Assembly: GCA_016183145.1 (NCBI GenBank)
Contig: JACPFE010000034.1
Span: forward strand, 1 to 21,274
Direction: 5' to 3'
From: Deltaproteobacteria bacterium
GTDB taxonomy: Bacteria; Desulfobacterota; Binatia; UBA9968
DNA length: 21,274 nucleotides
Part shown: positions 1 through 6,280 of the stretch, in pieces
Position numbering within the stretch: position 1 is the stretch's first letter
Layout: each line of letters starts with the position of its first letter
Translations under genes and position numbers: made by a program
Notes under the pieces: model-generated
Told to the model about the DNA's origin: nothing
What the model saw: the letters and a program-made list of their open reading frames with translations, nothing else
The model's database searches: none

Positions 1-697
1 GCACCCGTTGCATGAAGGCGCAGATCTGCTTGGCCATGTTGGCTTCCGCCTGCGGAAACTTCGTGGTGATGATCTCATATTCCTTTTCAAAAGTCGGATA
101 TTCGATCCAGTGGTAGAGGCAGCGGCGCTTGAGCGCGTCGTGGATTTCCCGCGTGCGGTTCGACGTCAAGAAAACATAGGGCCGATGTTTGGCGCTGATC
201 GTGCCGATTTCGGGAATCGTAATTTGAAAATCCGATAGGACTTCCAACAGAAAGGCCTCGAATTCCATGTCGGCGCGGTCGATCTCGTCGATCAGAAGCA
301 CCGGCGGGTTGGCGCCGTCGCTTTGAATCGCCTCTAGTAATGGGCGCTTGATCAGATAGTCCTGGGTAAAGATTTCCGTTTCCACGGCCTCCCGGTCGCC
401 GTGCTCGACCTCTTCCAGCTTGATGCGCAGCATCTGCTTAGGATAGTTCCATTCGTAAAGCGCCGTGTTCGCGTCCAAACCTTCGTAGCACTGGAGCCGG
501 ATAAGCTTGGCGTCTAATACTTTGGCGAGAACTTTAGCGATTTCGGTCTTGCCCACCCCGGCCTCGCCTTCCAAAAGTAACGGCTTGCCCATGACCAGGG
601 AAAGATAAACCACGGTCGCCAGCGCGCGGTCGCAGACGTACTGTTCCTTGCGCAGGATCTCCTGTACTTTTTCAATCGTAAGCTGTTTTGGATTCAC
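1..697 (-). CDS. MoxR-family AAA+ ATPase (CoxD-like), 3' end beyond window
   Basis: Translating the minus strand from a GTG at 697 gives about 232 residues of an open frame that runs off the left edge. It shows Walker A GEAGVGKT near residue 43, Walker B LLIDEID near residue 134, and the stretch LTSNRTREIHDALKRRCLY, which fits the sensor 1 and arginine-finger region of MoxR ATPases. The piece ALYEWNYPKQML resembles the CoxD-like branch that helps mature carbon monoxide dehydrogenase and related enzymes. MoxR proteins act in the cytosol as chaperone ATPases, usually with a VWA-domain partner, which would lie to the left and is not visible. The GTG is preferred because GAGAGG sits 5 nt upstream. 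It overlaps the stop of a doubtful upstream ORF as GTGA. The family call is firm; the exact client is unknown. Confidence 0.9.
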   Translation of the reverse strand, partial: MNPKQLTIEKVQEILRKEQYVCDRALATVVYLSLVMGKPLLLEGEAGVGKTEIAKVLAKVLDAKLIRLQCYEGLDANTALYEWNYPKQMLRIKLEEVEHGDREAVETEIFTQDYLIKRPLLEAIQSDGANPPVLLIDEIDRADMEFEAFLLEVLSDFQITIPEIGTISAKHRPYVFLTSNRTREIHDALKRRCLYHWIEYPTFEKEYEIITTKFPQAEANMAKQICAFMQRV

Positions 698-906
698 ACG
701 TGCCTCTCTCGCTTAAAATCTTCTACCCAGGCGTCGGGCGACGATGACGTCCATATCGCCAAATACCTTGTAAATCGCGTCAACCTCTCCACGCCACTGG
801 CTTGGGACTCTCCACAAGTCGTGTAACGATACCCTCTTTCCTTACCTTCTTTCCTTTCGGCGATCAACGTCAGAGTATTTCTGCCAGCCGTCGCTCGAAT
901 GGTCAC
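694..906 (-). CDS. Doubtful 70-residue ORF upstream of the MoxR gene
   Basis: An open frame from GTG (906) ends in a GTGA overlap with the MoxR start, the arrangement expected of a translationally coupled gene. I do not recognise the product. A second frame on the same strand, open from a TAA near 840 to a TAA at about 709-711, reads HDLWRVPSQWRGEVD and then KVFGDMDVIVARRLGRRF. That looks at least as protein-like, but it has no ATG, GTG or TTG at a good position other than an internal TTG. The two halves could be one small gene broken by a frameshift in the purine-rich run around 832-862, or neither may be coding. Confidence 0.25.
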   Translation of the reverse strand: MTIRATAGRNTLTLIAERKEGKERGYRYTTCGESQASGVERLTRFTRYLAIWTSSSPDAWVEDFKRERHV

Positions 907-927
907 CTGAGGATCATTCCGGTGACC
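901..927. promoter_or_regulatory. Operator-like inverted repeat GGTCACC-N13-GGTGACC
   Basis: Two perfect 7-bp arms (901-907 and 921-927) form an inverted repeat that would overlap the predicted transcription start for the MoxR transcript and the GTG of the doubtful small ORF. The spacing of arm centres is about 20 bp, two helical turns, as expected for a dimeric repressor. It is only a sequence pattern; no regulator is known. Confidence 0.35.
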
Positions 928-933
928 TAATTC

Positions 934-939
934 ATCATA
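934..939 (-). promoter_or_regulatory. Possible promoter for the MoxR transcript
   Basis: On the minus strand TATGAT (5 of 6 to the sigma70 -10 consensus) lies at 934-939, with a weak -35 (TTTTCA) 18 nt further upstream. Transcription would start near 927, at the edge of the dyad described separately. No other good promoter is seen between the gspD stop and the MoxR start. Confidence 0.3.
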
Positions 940-1029
940 ACAGAGCGCCGGAACTTATGAAAATCTCAAGGCCGCCGTGGAAGGTCGACCCTTGGGAGTA
1001 ATGAAACGATTTAATTGGGCGGAAATTTG

Positions 1030-1055
1030 GCCGGAATCCCCGCGTGGGGTCCGGC
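1030..1055 (-). terminator. Strong hairpin downstream of gspD
   Basis: About 20 nt after the gspD stop, GCCGGA and CCCC pair with GGGG and TCCGGC around a 4-nt loop, giving a 10-bp stem with a 2-nt bulge. No clear T-tract follows on the minus strand, so it may be a Rho-dependent end or an mRNA 3' stabiliser rather than a classical intrinsic terminator. It marks the likely end of the T2S transcript. Confidence 0.45.
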
Positions 1056-1074
1056 ACCAGACCGACCGGTACGA

Positions 1075-2232
1075 TCACCGGCGCGCGACAAACGCCTGCT
1101 CAAGCTTCTCCGAGGATTTGAGCTTCTTTTGCAAATCGAATGCCTCTTGCCGGCTGGCGAGCTCACCCACCTGGACTCTGTGCCAGTTCTTGCCGCCGAC
1201 ATCGGCCGCGATCACATGCGCATCGTACCCCTTGTCCCGTAGTTTTGTTGCCAAGCGATCGGCGTCTTTCGCTTGCGCCAACGAGGCGACTTGAACGACC
1301 CACACCCGCGTGACCTTAGTCGGAAGGGTAACCGATTTGTCCGTTTGAACGCGCGCGATGCTCGGCGTTTCAATTCTCTCGGACGAAGTTTCAGAGGCTT
1401 GCGCAGCACCGATGGGATTTTCGCCCTTGGCCGATTCAATCACCGCTTCAATGGCAACCAGCGCCGCTTCCAGGTCGCCTTGAGTTTCGGCGGGCGGCAG
1501 CAAATCGTCACGGCCAACGGCACTTTCAATGAGCGGCGCAGCGGGCGCAACAGAGGGATTCAGCGGGCCGAAATAGGTTCCTGGCCGGGCTGGAGCCGTT
1601 ACGGGCGGCGGCTGAGGCTCCACGGCCGGAGGCGTCGTCGGCAAGGCGGGCATGGGCGGCTCTCGCCTTAGCCTTTTCATCTTTTCCATTTCTATTTCCC
1701 GGTCCCGACGTATCCTTTCCAGTTCGTTTCTTATTGACGAGATTTTGTTCTTGAACTCTTCCGTCACGATTTGAGATTCTTCCCGATTACGAATCACGTG
1801 CGGCGTGATCAACATGATAAGTTCGGTGCGTTTACTTTCGTCCGTCGTCGTACCGAAAAATCGGCCGACCACGGGTAGATTCATCAAGTACGGAATCCCC
1901 GATCGAGTCTTGCTTTTGCGCTCGCCGATGAGACCCCCGATAACCAACGTTTCCCCATCATGAACTACTGCCGTGGTTTCCGCGTCCTGAGTGTTGAAGG
2001 ACGGAAAGGTTTCCCCCGATGCACCAATGGGTACATCATCCCCGCGCGCGCTCACCTCAGCCTTAACTTGCAGGTTTACCAGGCCCTTGGAATTCACCTG
2101 CGGAATGATCGTTAGAATTCTTCCGGTATTGCGATATTGAATCGTTGTACTGGAAGAAACACCCGCTGTTCCCGAAGTACTCTGTCCAGTGGGTCTCGGC
2201 TCTTCCGTACCGACCTGGAACTCCACCCCCAA
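1075..2232 (-). pseudogene. gspD: GspD secretin, 3' part: secretin core end plus coiled coil and SPOR domain
   Basis: The frame open from a TTG at 2232 continues the secretin domain of the ORF above it in another frame. It begins at FQVGTEEPRP, passes TTIQYRNTG and ILTIIPQVN, and reaches the secretin signature GIPYLMNLPVVGRFFG and ELIMLITPHVI. After about residue 170 come a charged coiled-coil stretch (ISSIRNELERIRRDREIEME), a Pro-rich linker, and from about residue 308 a SPOR-type domain (WVVQVASLAQAKDADRL to the C-terminus, about 1078-1310). Secretins form the outer-membrane channel of T2S. The usual C-terminal S-domain binds a pilotin; here a peptidoglycan-binding module is present instead. 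This part cannot be translated as a normal start-to-stop gene, so it is treated as the 3' part of a broken or mis-assembled gspD. Family assignment is firm; whether the break is biological is not. Confidence 0.85.
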
Positions 2233-2737
2233 ATCCGCTCAATCCCGTTGCGGCGGCGCTTGGAAACAGATCTCCAAGACTCCTTATGGCGCCGGCTGAG
2301 CCGAATTTCTGCCCGAAAATATTGCTCGGGTTCCTTCTGAGAATCTCGTAGTCAACGCCGAGGGATTCCGAATCGCTAAGATCGACCTGCAACACCATGG
2401 CTTCGATCAGTACCTGGCGCGGAACCGCATCGAGCTCCTTGAGAATATTTTTGACGTTCTGAAACTCTTGCGCCGTGCCGAAGATGATCAGAGAATTGGT
2501 CGCGGGGTCGGCCACGATGCGGAGCTGGTCTTCGGGTTTCGCCCCGGGAGCTGGAGGCGTAGGCGGTCTTGCCACACCGGGAGTAGGCGGCGCTATCGGG
2601 GTTGGAGCCACGGGTGCGGCCGGTTGCCCTGGCACTGGAACGGCAGCATAAGCTCCGCCATACGCCTGAAACTGAGCGCTCACCAAGCCGGAAAGGGCTA
2701 ACAAAAAGAAGAATAAAGTGATCGCTCGCGTTTTCAT
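2063..2737 (-). pseudogene. gspD: GspD secretin, middle part: signal peptide, N3 second half, start of secretin domain
   Basis: The ORF starts with ATG at 2737, overlapping the stop of the N-terminal gspD ORF as ATGA. Residues 1-21 (MKTRAITLFFFLLALSGLVS) look like a complete Sec signal peptide. A Pro/Ala-rich stretch (about 22-68) leads to the second half of an N3 domain (LRIVADPATNSLIIFGTAQE, then LKELDAVPRQVLIEAMVLQV) and the start of the secretin domain (SLGVDYEIL). At about residue 168 (near 2230) similarity stops at GFGGGV and the frame runs on as unrelated sequence to a stop at 2063, while the secretin continues in another frame from about 2232. A block normally lying between these points, with the VLSxPxLLxxDN-like segment, is missing. 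This is either a frameshifting deletion or an assembly collapse. Confidence 0.8.
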
Positions 2738-4008
2738 TGGTACGGACCCTGCGGCGTAAAAGGACCACCGGTTGTGCCAGGTTGACCCATTCCACCAGGT
2801 CGGCCGAGTCCGCCGCTTGGGGTTGTTCCGCTGGTGGCGCCTCGGTGCAAACTCTGCAAAGTTTGAGACGGCCCTCTGCCGCCACCGGTCAATGCGTGGC
2901 CGAAAGCTTGGTTCAATACGTCGGCCAGTTCCGTTGCTTTGCCGTTCTCGACGGGATAAATAAAAATTCTTCGCCCCGGCCCTTCCGCGACAACATCGAT
3001 CCGTTCGAGCCAGCGTCTGGCGTAAGTCCACGCCGCCTCGCTGTGGCTGATGACCAACAATTGATTGATCCTTGGAAGGGGGATGAATTGAGCCGCAAAG
3101 TTTTCCGCCTGGGGCGCCGAGGCGGCAAACGATTGCATGATCTTAGTCATTTCCTGCGCCAGCTCTTCGGCGCTCGCCACTTTGGGCTGGTAGATCTCCA
3201 TGCGCGTGCCAGCGAAGACCTGAACGTCGATCAGGTCGGCGATCTCCATGAGGCGCTGAATGTTCGACGGCAGGTCCATGATGATCAAAAAATTGCCGCG
3301 CGGATAATCGACGATCTCGCCACCCGGTTGGAGAAACGGCGTGAGCACCTTTTTCATCTCCGCTACGGAGAAGAAGCGCACGGGCACGACCTGGAGAGCG
3401 AAACTATCCTCTTTGCTCTGGCCCACCGGGCGCGCCGAGCCTTTGCCGTCCTTGATGGTCATGATGCGATAGAGATTTCCGGTCCTCACCGCCACCGCGC
3501 CATTCATACGCAGAATCTGGTGAAAGATCGGCATCAGGTCATCGGGCTTCAATGGTTCGGCGCTATTGATGGTGACCATGCCTTTGACCTCAGGATCGAT
3601 GGTGTACGTGAGCCGGAGATGCTGGGCGATAATATGTATGATTTCGATCAAATCGGCTCGATTAAAATTGAGCGAGACCATGCCCGCACCGGAAACCGAA
3701 GGCGTCGGCAGCAATCTGCGCTGCGGCGGCACGGGTGCCGGTGACTCCCCAGGGGCGGATCCGGCCTGGTCAGCCGCTGCAGTTTCCGGCCGCGGCCGGG
3801 CGGGAGCCTGCCGAGTGATCGGTGGCTGCGGGATCACACGCGGAGCGGGCGGCGCAGGCGGGCTTTTTGATGGGTCCGGCACAGGGGCTGGCTGCGCTGG
3901 CACTGGCGCCGCCTGAGTCAGCTCAGAACTCTCTTGCGCAGCAATCGCCAGTGATAATCCAGCCAATTGCAGCAAGATCAAAAATAGGGTGAAGACCCTA
4001 GTCCACAT
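2734..4008 (-). CDS. gspD: GspD N-terminal part: signal peptide and N0-N1-N2-half N3 domains
   Basis: The 424-residue product holds the periplasmic ring domains of the T2S secretin. The signal peptide is residues 1-24, followed by a long Pro/Ala linker (about 30-105), N0 (110-185, VSLNFNRADLIEIIHIIAQH), N1 (203-265, VPVRFFSVAEMKKVLTPFL), N2 (268-342) and only the first half of N3 (347-372, IFIYPVENGKATELADVLNQ). It ends in a Gly-rich loop with a stop. The rest of N3 and the secretin domain are on the next ORF, joined by an ATGA overlap. ATG at 4008 is chosen over the ATG at 4026, which overlaps the gspC stop, because GGAGG lies 4 nt upstream and the signal peptide then begins cleanly with MWTRVF. 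N0 would contact GspC in the inner-membrane platform. The family is certain; the early stop in N3 is unusual. Confidence 0.92.
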   Translation of the reverse strand: MWTRVFTLFLILLQLAGLSLAIAAQESSELTQAAPVPAQPAPVPDPSKSPPAPPAPRVIPQPPITRQAPARPRPETAAADQAGSAPGESPAPVPPQRRLLPTPSVSGAGMVSLNFNRADLIEIIHIIAQHLRLTYTIDPEVKGMVTINSAEPLKPDDLMPIFHQILRMNGAVAVRTGNLYRIMTIKDGKGSARPVGQSKEDSFALQVVPVRFFSVAEMKKVLTPFLQPGGEIVDYPRGNFLIIMDLPSNIQRLMEIADLIDVQVFAGTRMEIYQPKVASAEELAQEMTKIMQSFAASAPQAENFAAQFIPLPRINQLLVISHSEAAWTYARRWLERIDVVAEGPGRRIFIYPVENGKATELADVLNQAFGHALTGGGRGPSQTLQSLHRGATSGTTPSGGLGRPGGMGQPGTTGGPFTPQGPYQ

Positions 4009-4022
4009 TGGACCTCCAGCGA

Positions 4023-4676
4023 TCATGAGCTTGTGTCCGCACCGGCGCCCCGCGGCGTCGGTTGTCGGCGCGGCAAGGCCGGTATCACTCTTGGCGCAAC
4101 CGGAGACGGTGGACGGATTTGGCCTGCGGGAGCGGGGCCTGTGGTCGCCGGACGCGGCGGTTCAACCTTTCGAAAGTAATCCAAGACAAGCTCCACCCGC
4201 GACGCTCCCCTGCTGAACACGACTCGCTTATCCTCGACCTCGGACAGATTGAAGCCTTCAACTACGTCGCCCTGCTTGATTCGCATCGGACCCGCCGATT
4301 GCCCGGCTTTTCCGGGTACTGCCGGTGCGGCTACCCCATCCTGCAAGACTGCTAGTCGATTATTCCCAATGATCGCCGTGCCCAGTAAAATCATTCCACG
4401 AATTCTTTGAAACGCCTTGGAATTTTCCTCGGATTCTCTAGTCAACCCGGCTCCTCGCTCCGGGTCGAAAAGATTCTTGCTGATGATAATCTCCGTGTTG
4501 ATCGATCGTTGCGCGCTGGCATCAGGTGCAGATTTTTCGACGGCCGCCGGTGACTTAGTCTGTCCAGGGCTGGGCAAATTCCATGGGCCACGTTTCCAAA
4601 GCCAATAAATTTCCCATACGGCCAACCCCAGAACCGTCACAAGTAAGACGCTAAAGATCGAAGATCGTGTGAGAAT
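4023..4676 (-). CDS. gspC: GspC, inner-membrane clamp protein of T2S (no PDZ domain)
   Basis: One N-terminal transmembrane segment (SVLLVTVLGLAVWEIYWLW) is followed by a Pro-rich spacer and the HR domain (NLFDPERGAG, then RIRGMILLGTAI, NRLAVLQDG, RIKQGDVVEGFNLSEVEDKR). The HR domain links the inner-membrane platform to secretin domain N0. The protein stops after a Pro-rich tail, with no PDZ domain, as in shorter GspC/PilP-like forms. GTG at 4640 has no ribosome binding site and would cut into the membrane segment. The frame is open upstream, and GGAGGG at 4685-4690 lies 8 nt before an in-frame ATT at 4676, so an ATT start is proposed, with low certainty. The stop overlaps an upstream ATG of gspD as ATGA. 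The gene lies just downstream of the inserted islet. Confidence 0.85.
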   Translation of the reverse strand: MLTRSSIFSVLLVTVLGLAVWEIYWLWKRGPWNLPSPGQTKSPAAVEKSAPDASAQRSINTEIIISKNLFDPERGAGLTRESEENSKAFQRIRGMILLGTAIIGNNRLAVLQDGVAAPAVPGKAGQSAGPMRIKQGDVVEGFNLSEVEDKRVVFSRGASRVELVLDYFRKVEPPRPATTGPAPAGQIRPPSPVAPRVIPALPRRQPTPRGAGADTSS

Positions 4677-4719
4677 TGGAGAAACCCTCCACAGTGGCCT
4701 GGTGCCTCAAAAGAGTTAT

Positions 4720-4748
4720 AATCTACTGCGATTTGCCGCTCACGTCAA
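4720..4748 (-). promoter_or_regulatory. Putative sigma70 promoter for gspC-gspD
   Basis: On the minus strand TTGACG (4743-4748) and TAGATT (4720-4725) are separated by exactly 17 bp. This gives a start point about 30 nt upstream of the GGAGGG used by gspC. The promoter would let gspCD be expressed even though the islet separates them from gspE-M. Confidence 0.45.
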
Positions 4749-5010
4749 ACTAAAAAACGCAACCGAATGACCTTGTTATAGATGTCACAACAGGCCCCCG
4801 TTTTGCCGCCTGCGGCGAGACTCTTAACTTTCAGCGCATAAATAGTCGGCGCGCCAAGGGGGAAAACGTTGTGTAAATCGTTTGAAAATCTCCAGTGCTC
4901 GTCTGTAAGTCATGAAAATAGCTATCGAAACACTTCAATGGCCTCAGGCCACGAATGTCCGACGCCAGGCCAGAAAAACAAAAAGTGTGAGTCAGACTGA
5001 TCCTTATCGC

Positions 5011-5118
5011 TTGGTTCGGGCCGAATTTGCCGGAGGCGGAGGTCAGCCGATTGAGCGCGTCGTAGGCAAAGCTCCGGCTGGCGGTAAAGATATTGTCGGT
5101 GATGGCGGTGACGTAGAA
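5011..5118 (-). pseudogene. RHS/YD-repeat protein remnant
   Basis: Thirty-six codons on the minus strand read as a piece of an RHS repeat: TAITDNIFTASRSFAYDALN followed by RLTSASGKFGPNQ. RFxYDALNRLTSAxGxYG is a hallmark of RHS/YD repeats in large polymorphic toxin and cell-surface proteins. Similarity is lost on both sides and there is no start, so it is a relic. A pyrimidine-rich tract with two GACCCCTTTCC copies lies directly upstream (5119-5152). The longer plus-strand ORF over the same stretch (4912-5178) is not protein-like. Confidence 0.6.
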
Positions 5119-5227
5119 AGGAAAGGGAAAGGGGTCGGAAAGGGGTCAAATCTTTTGTTGAGCGTCATGACATCGTAGACTGTCCGACAAACCGTATTTC
5201 ATCGGAAGCAAGACATGTGAGGGAGGT

Positions 5228-5353
5228 CTAACAAATGCCAACAACTCGCAACAAGCGTTCGGCCTCTTGTCGGGTTACATACATCCAGGCGATCTCCTGA
5301 GCGTACTGGAGGATGCGAGCTTGAACCGTTTTGTATTCCGCGGGTGGCGGCAT
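5228..5353 (-). pseudogene. Truncated 41-codon ORF resembling the N-terminus of a type I restriction R subunit
   Basis: ATG at 5353 begins MPPPAEYKTVQARILQYAQE and continues IAWMYVTRQEAERLLRV to a TAG at 5228. The pattern EYxxVQxxILxYAxEIGW resembles the first residues of one group of HsdR/DEAD-box type I restriction subunits. This is a recollection of family style, not a search result. The rest of the large protein is absent. It lies 20 nt after the third cassette gene in the same orientation, so the cassette may once have sat upstream of a restriction gene. Alternatively it is an unrelated small ORF. Confidence 0.4.
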
Positions 5354-5372
5354 GGGCGACGACTGTAACGCG

Positions 5373-5789
5373 TTAAACCGGACTCTGTGGAGGTTCGAGT
5401 GCCTTGCCTGCAGCCGCAGCGATCTGTTGCGCTATAATTTTCTGAGCGGGCTTATCCGCCGGCCAGCCAGTCACATTGGCGTGGTTCGGGTTGTTTGACA
5501 AAGGCACCGCAACTACACGCAGTTCGTGCCGTTGAAAGACAGATACCTGGAGATCGGCGCGACCGTGTAGCTTTTTCCTAGTCTGCCGCGCAACGTCGTG
5601 ACCGATTTGCCACAGCTGAGTTTGAGAGAGCTGAAGATGGCGAGTTACGGATAGGTCGGTATGTGGATGTGGTATGAACGCATCCTGCTTAACCGTCCGA
5701 TCATGTCGAAGATGACTTTGCTTGAGTATGAATCGGGCAGCCCGTTCATTGACTTCTATGGCTGGTACTACTGTCTCCCCATCGCTCAT
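5373..5789 (-). CDS. Hypothetical protein, third gene of the TIGR04255 cassette
   Basis: This 138-residue product has no signal peptide or membrane segment. Its ATG overlaps the previous stop as ATGA, so translation is probably coupled. Visible features are RFILKQSHLRHDRTVKQDAF, the stretch DLSVTRHLQL, and a C-terminal block NPNHANVTGWPADKPAQKII that includes an HA-x-x-xGWP motif and ends in an Ala-rich helix. The many His and Arg residues could support nucleic-acid or metal binding, but I do not recognise the family and assign no reaction. Base composition appears less GC-rich than the gsp genes. It is conserved in style rather than degenerate, and its coupling argues that it is a real gene. 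Confidence 0.75.
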   Translation of the reverse strand: MSDGETVVPAIEVNERAARFILKQSHLRHDRTVKQDAFIPHPHTDLSVTRHLQLSQTQLWQIGHDVARQTRKKLHGRADLQVSVFQRHELRVVAVPLSNNPNHANVTGWPADKPAQKIIAQQIAAAAGKALEPPQSPV

Positions 5790-6280
5790 GCAGCCATGAC
5801 CCGATGGATCAGATCCACGATCGCCTTGGGAGCCTCTCCAAAAAACGGCTCAGTCCCGTAGGCTTTGCTGTCTCCCAATAAAGCCGCATAGTGCAACTCA
5901 CCTTCCGGACTCACACTCACAGAAAGAGTTCTCCTCGGTGTGCAGTACCATTCCAGCGTAATGTGACCGTCCGGTTCAGCACCGAAAGAAGGAACCGGTG
6001 TGCTCAAAGGCAAGGCCTCAAGAACTTCATACGTTAGCCGGTAGGCGTCTTCTGTAACAGGCAAGGCGTCGTACCCGTCCCAGTTCGGCTCGAGGCATTC
6101 CTCATAAACTTGGGATAGGTCGTCAAATGCACCCTTGCCACGCAGTCCGAGCGTAATCGATTCCTGCAAGTGGCGGCGACCCCAAAGAGCCTGCTCGGAA
6201 ACAAAGCGGGCTGTGTCGCTGGTCGCACGTGAACTCGACGGTCCGAAGGACATGAGGACTGACGGTAGCATTTCAAGCAT
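5786..6280 (-). CDS. Hypothetical protein, second gene of the TIGR04255 cassette
   Basis: A 164-residue soluble protein whose ATG shares one base with the previous stop (TAATG) and whose own stop overlaps the next start (ATGA). The centre contains EPNWDGYDALPVTEDAYRLT, then an aromatic-rich beta stretch (PDGHITLEWYCTPRRTLSVS) and SPEGELHYAALLGD. The order of a WDGY motif, a helix with LEALP, then DGxxxLEW and S/T-rich strands suggests a compact alpha/beta fold. I recall similar proteins beside TIGR04255 genes, but cannot confirm this here. No catalytic signature is evident. The tight gene order suggests it forms a complex with, or counteracts, its neighbours; that is inference. Confidence 0.8.
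   Translation of the reverse strand: MLEMLPSVLMSFGPSSSRATSDTARFVSEQALWGRRHLQESITLGLRGKGAFDDLSQVYEECLEPNWDGYDALPVTEDAYRLTYEVLEALPLSTPVPSFGAEPDGHITLEWYCTPRRTLSVSVSPEGELHYAALLGDSKAYGTEPFFGEAPKAIVDLIHRVMAA

Noticed and set aside
2737..3744. Plus-strand ORF opposite the gspD N-terminal part
   Set aside because: Antisense of clear secretin N-domains; no ribosome binding site or motif.
4912..5178. Plus-strand ORF of 88 codons in the islet
   Set aside because: Its antisense is an RHS relic; the plus-strand product is Gly/Lys low-complexity without a ribosome binding site.
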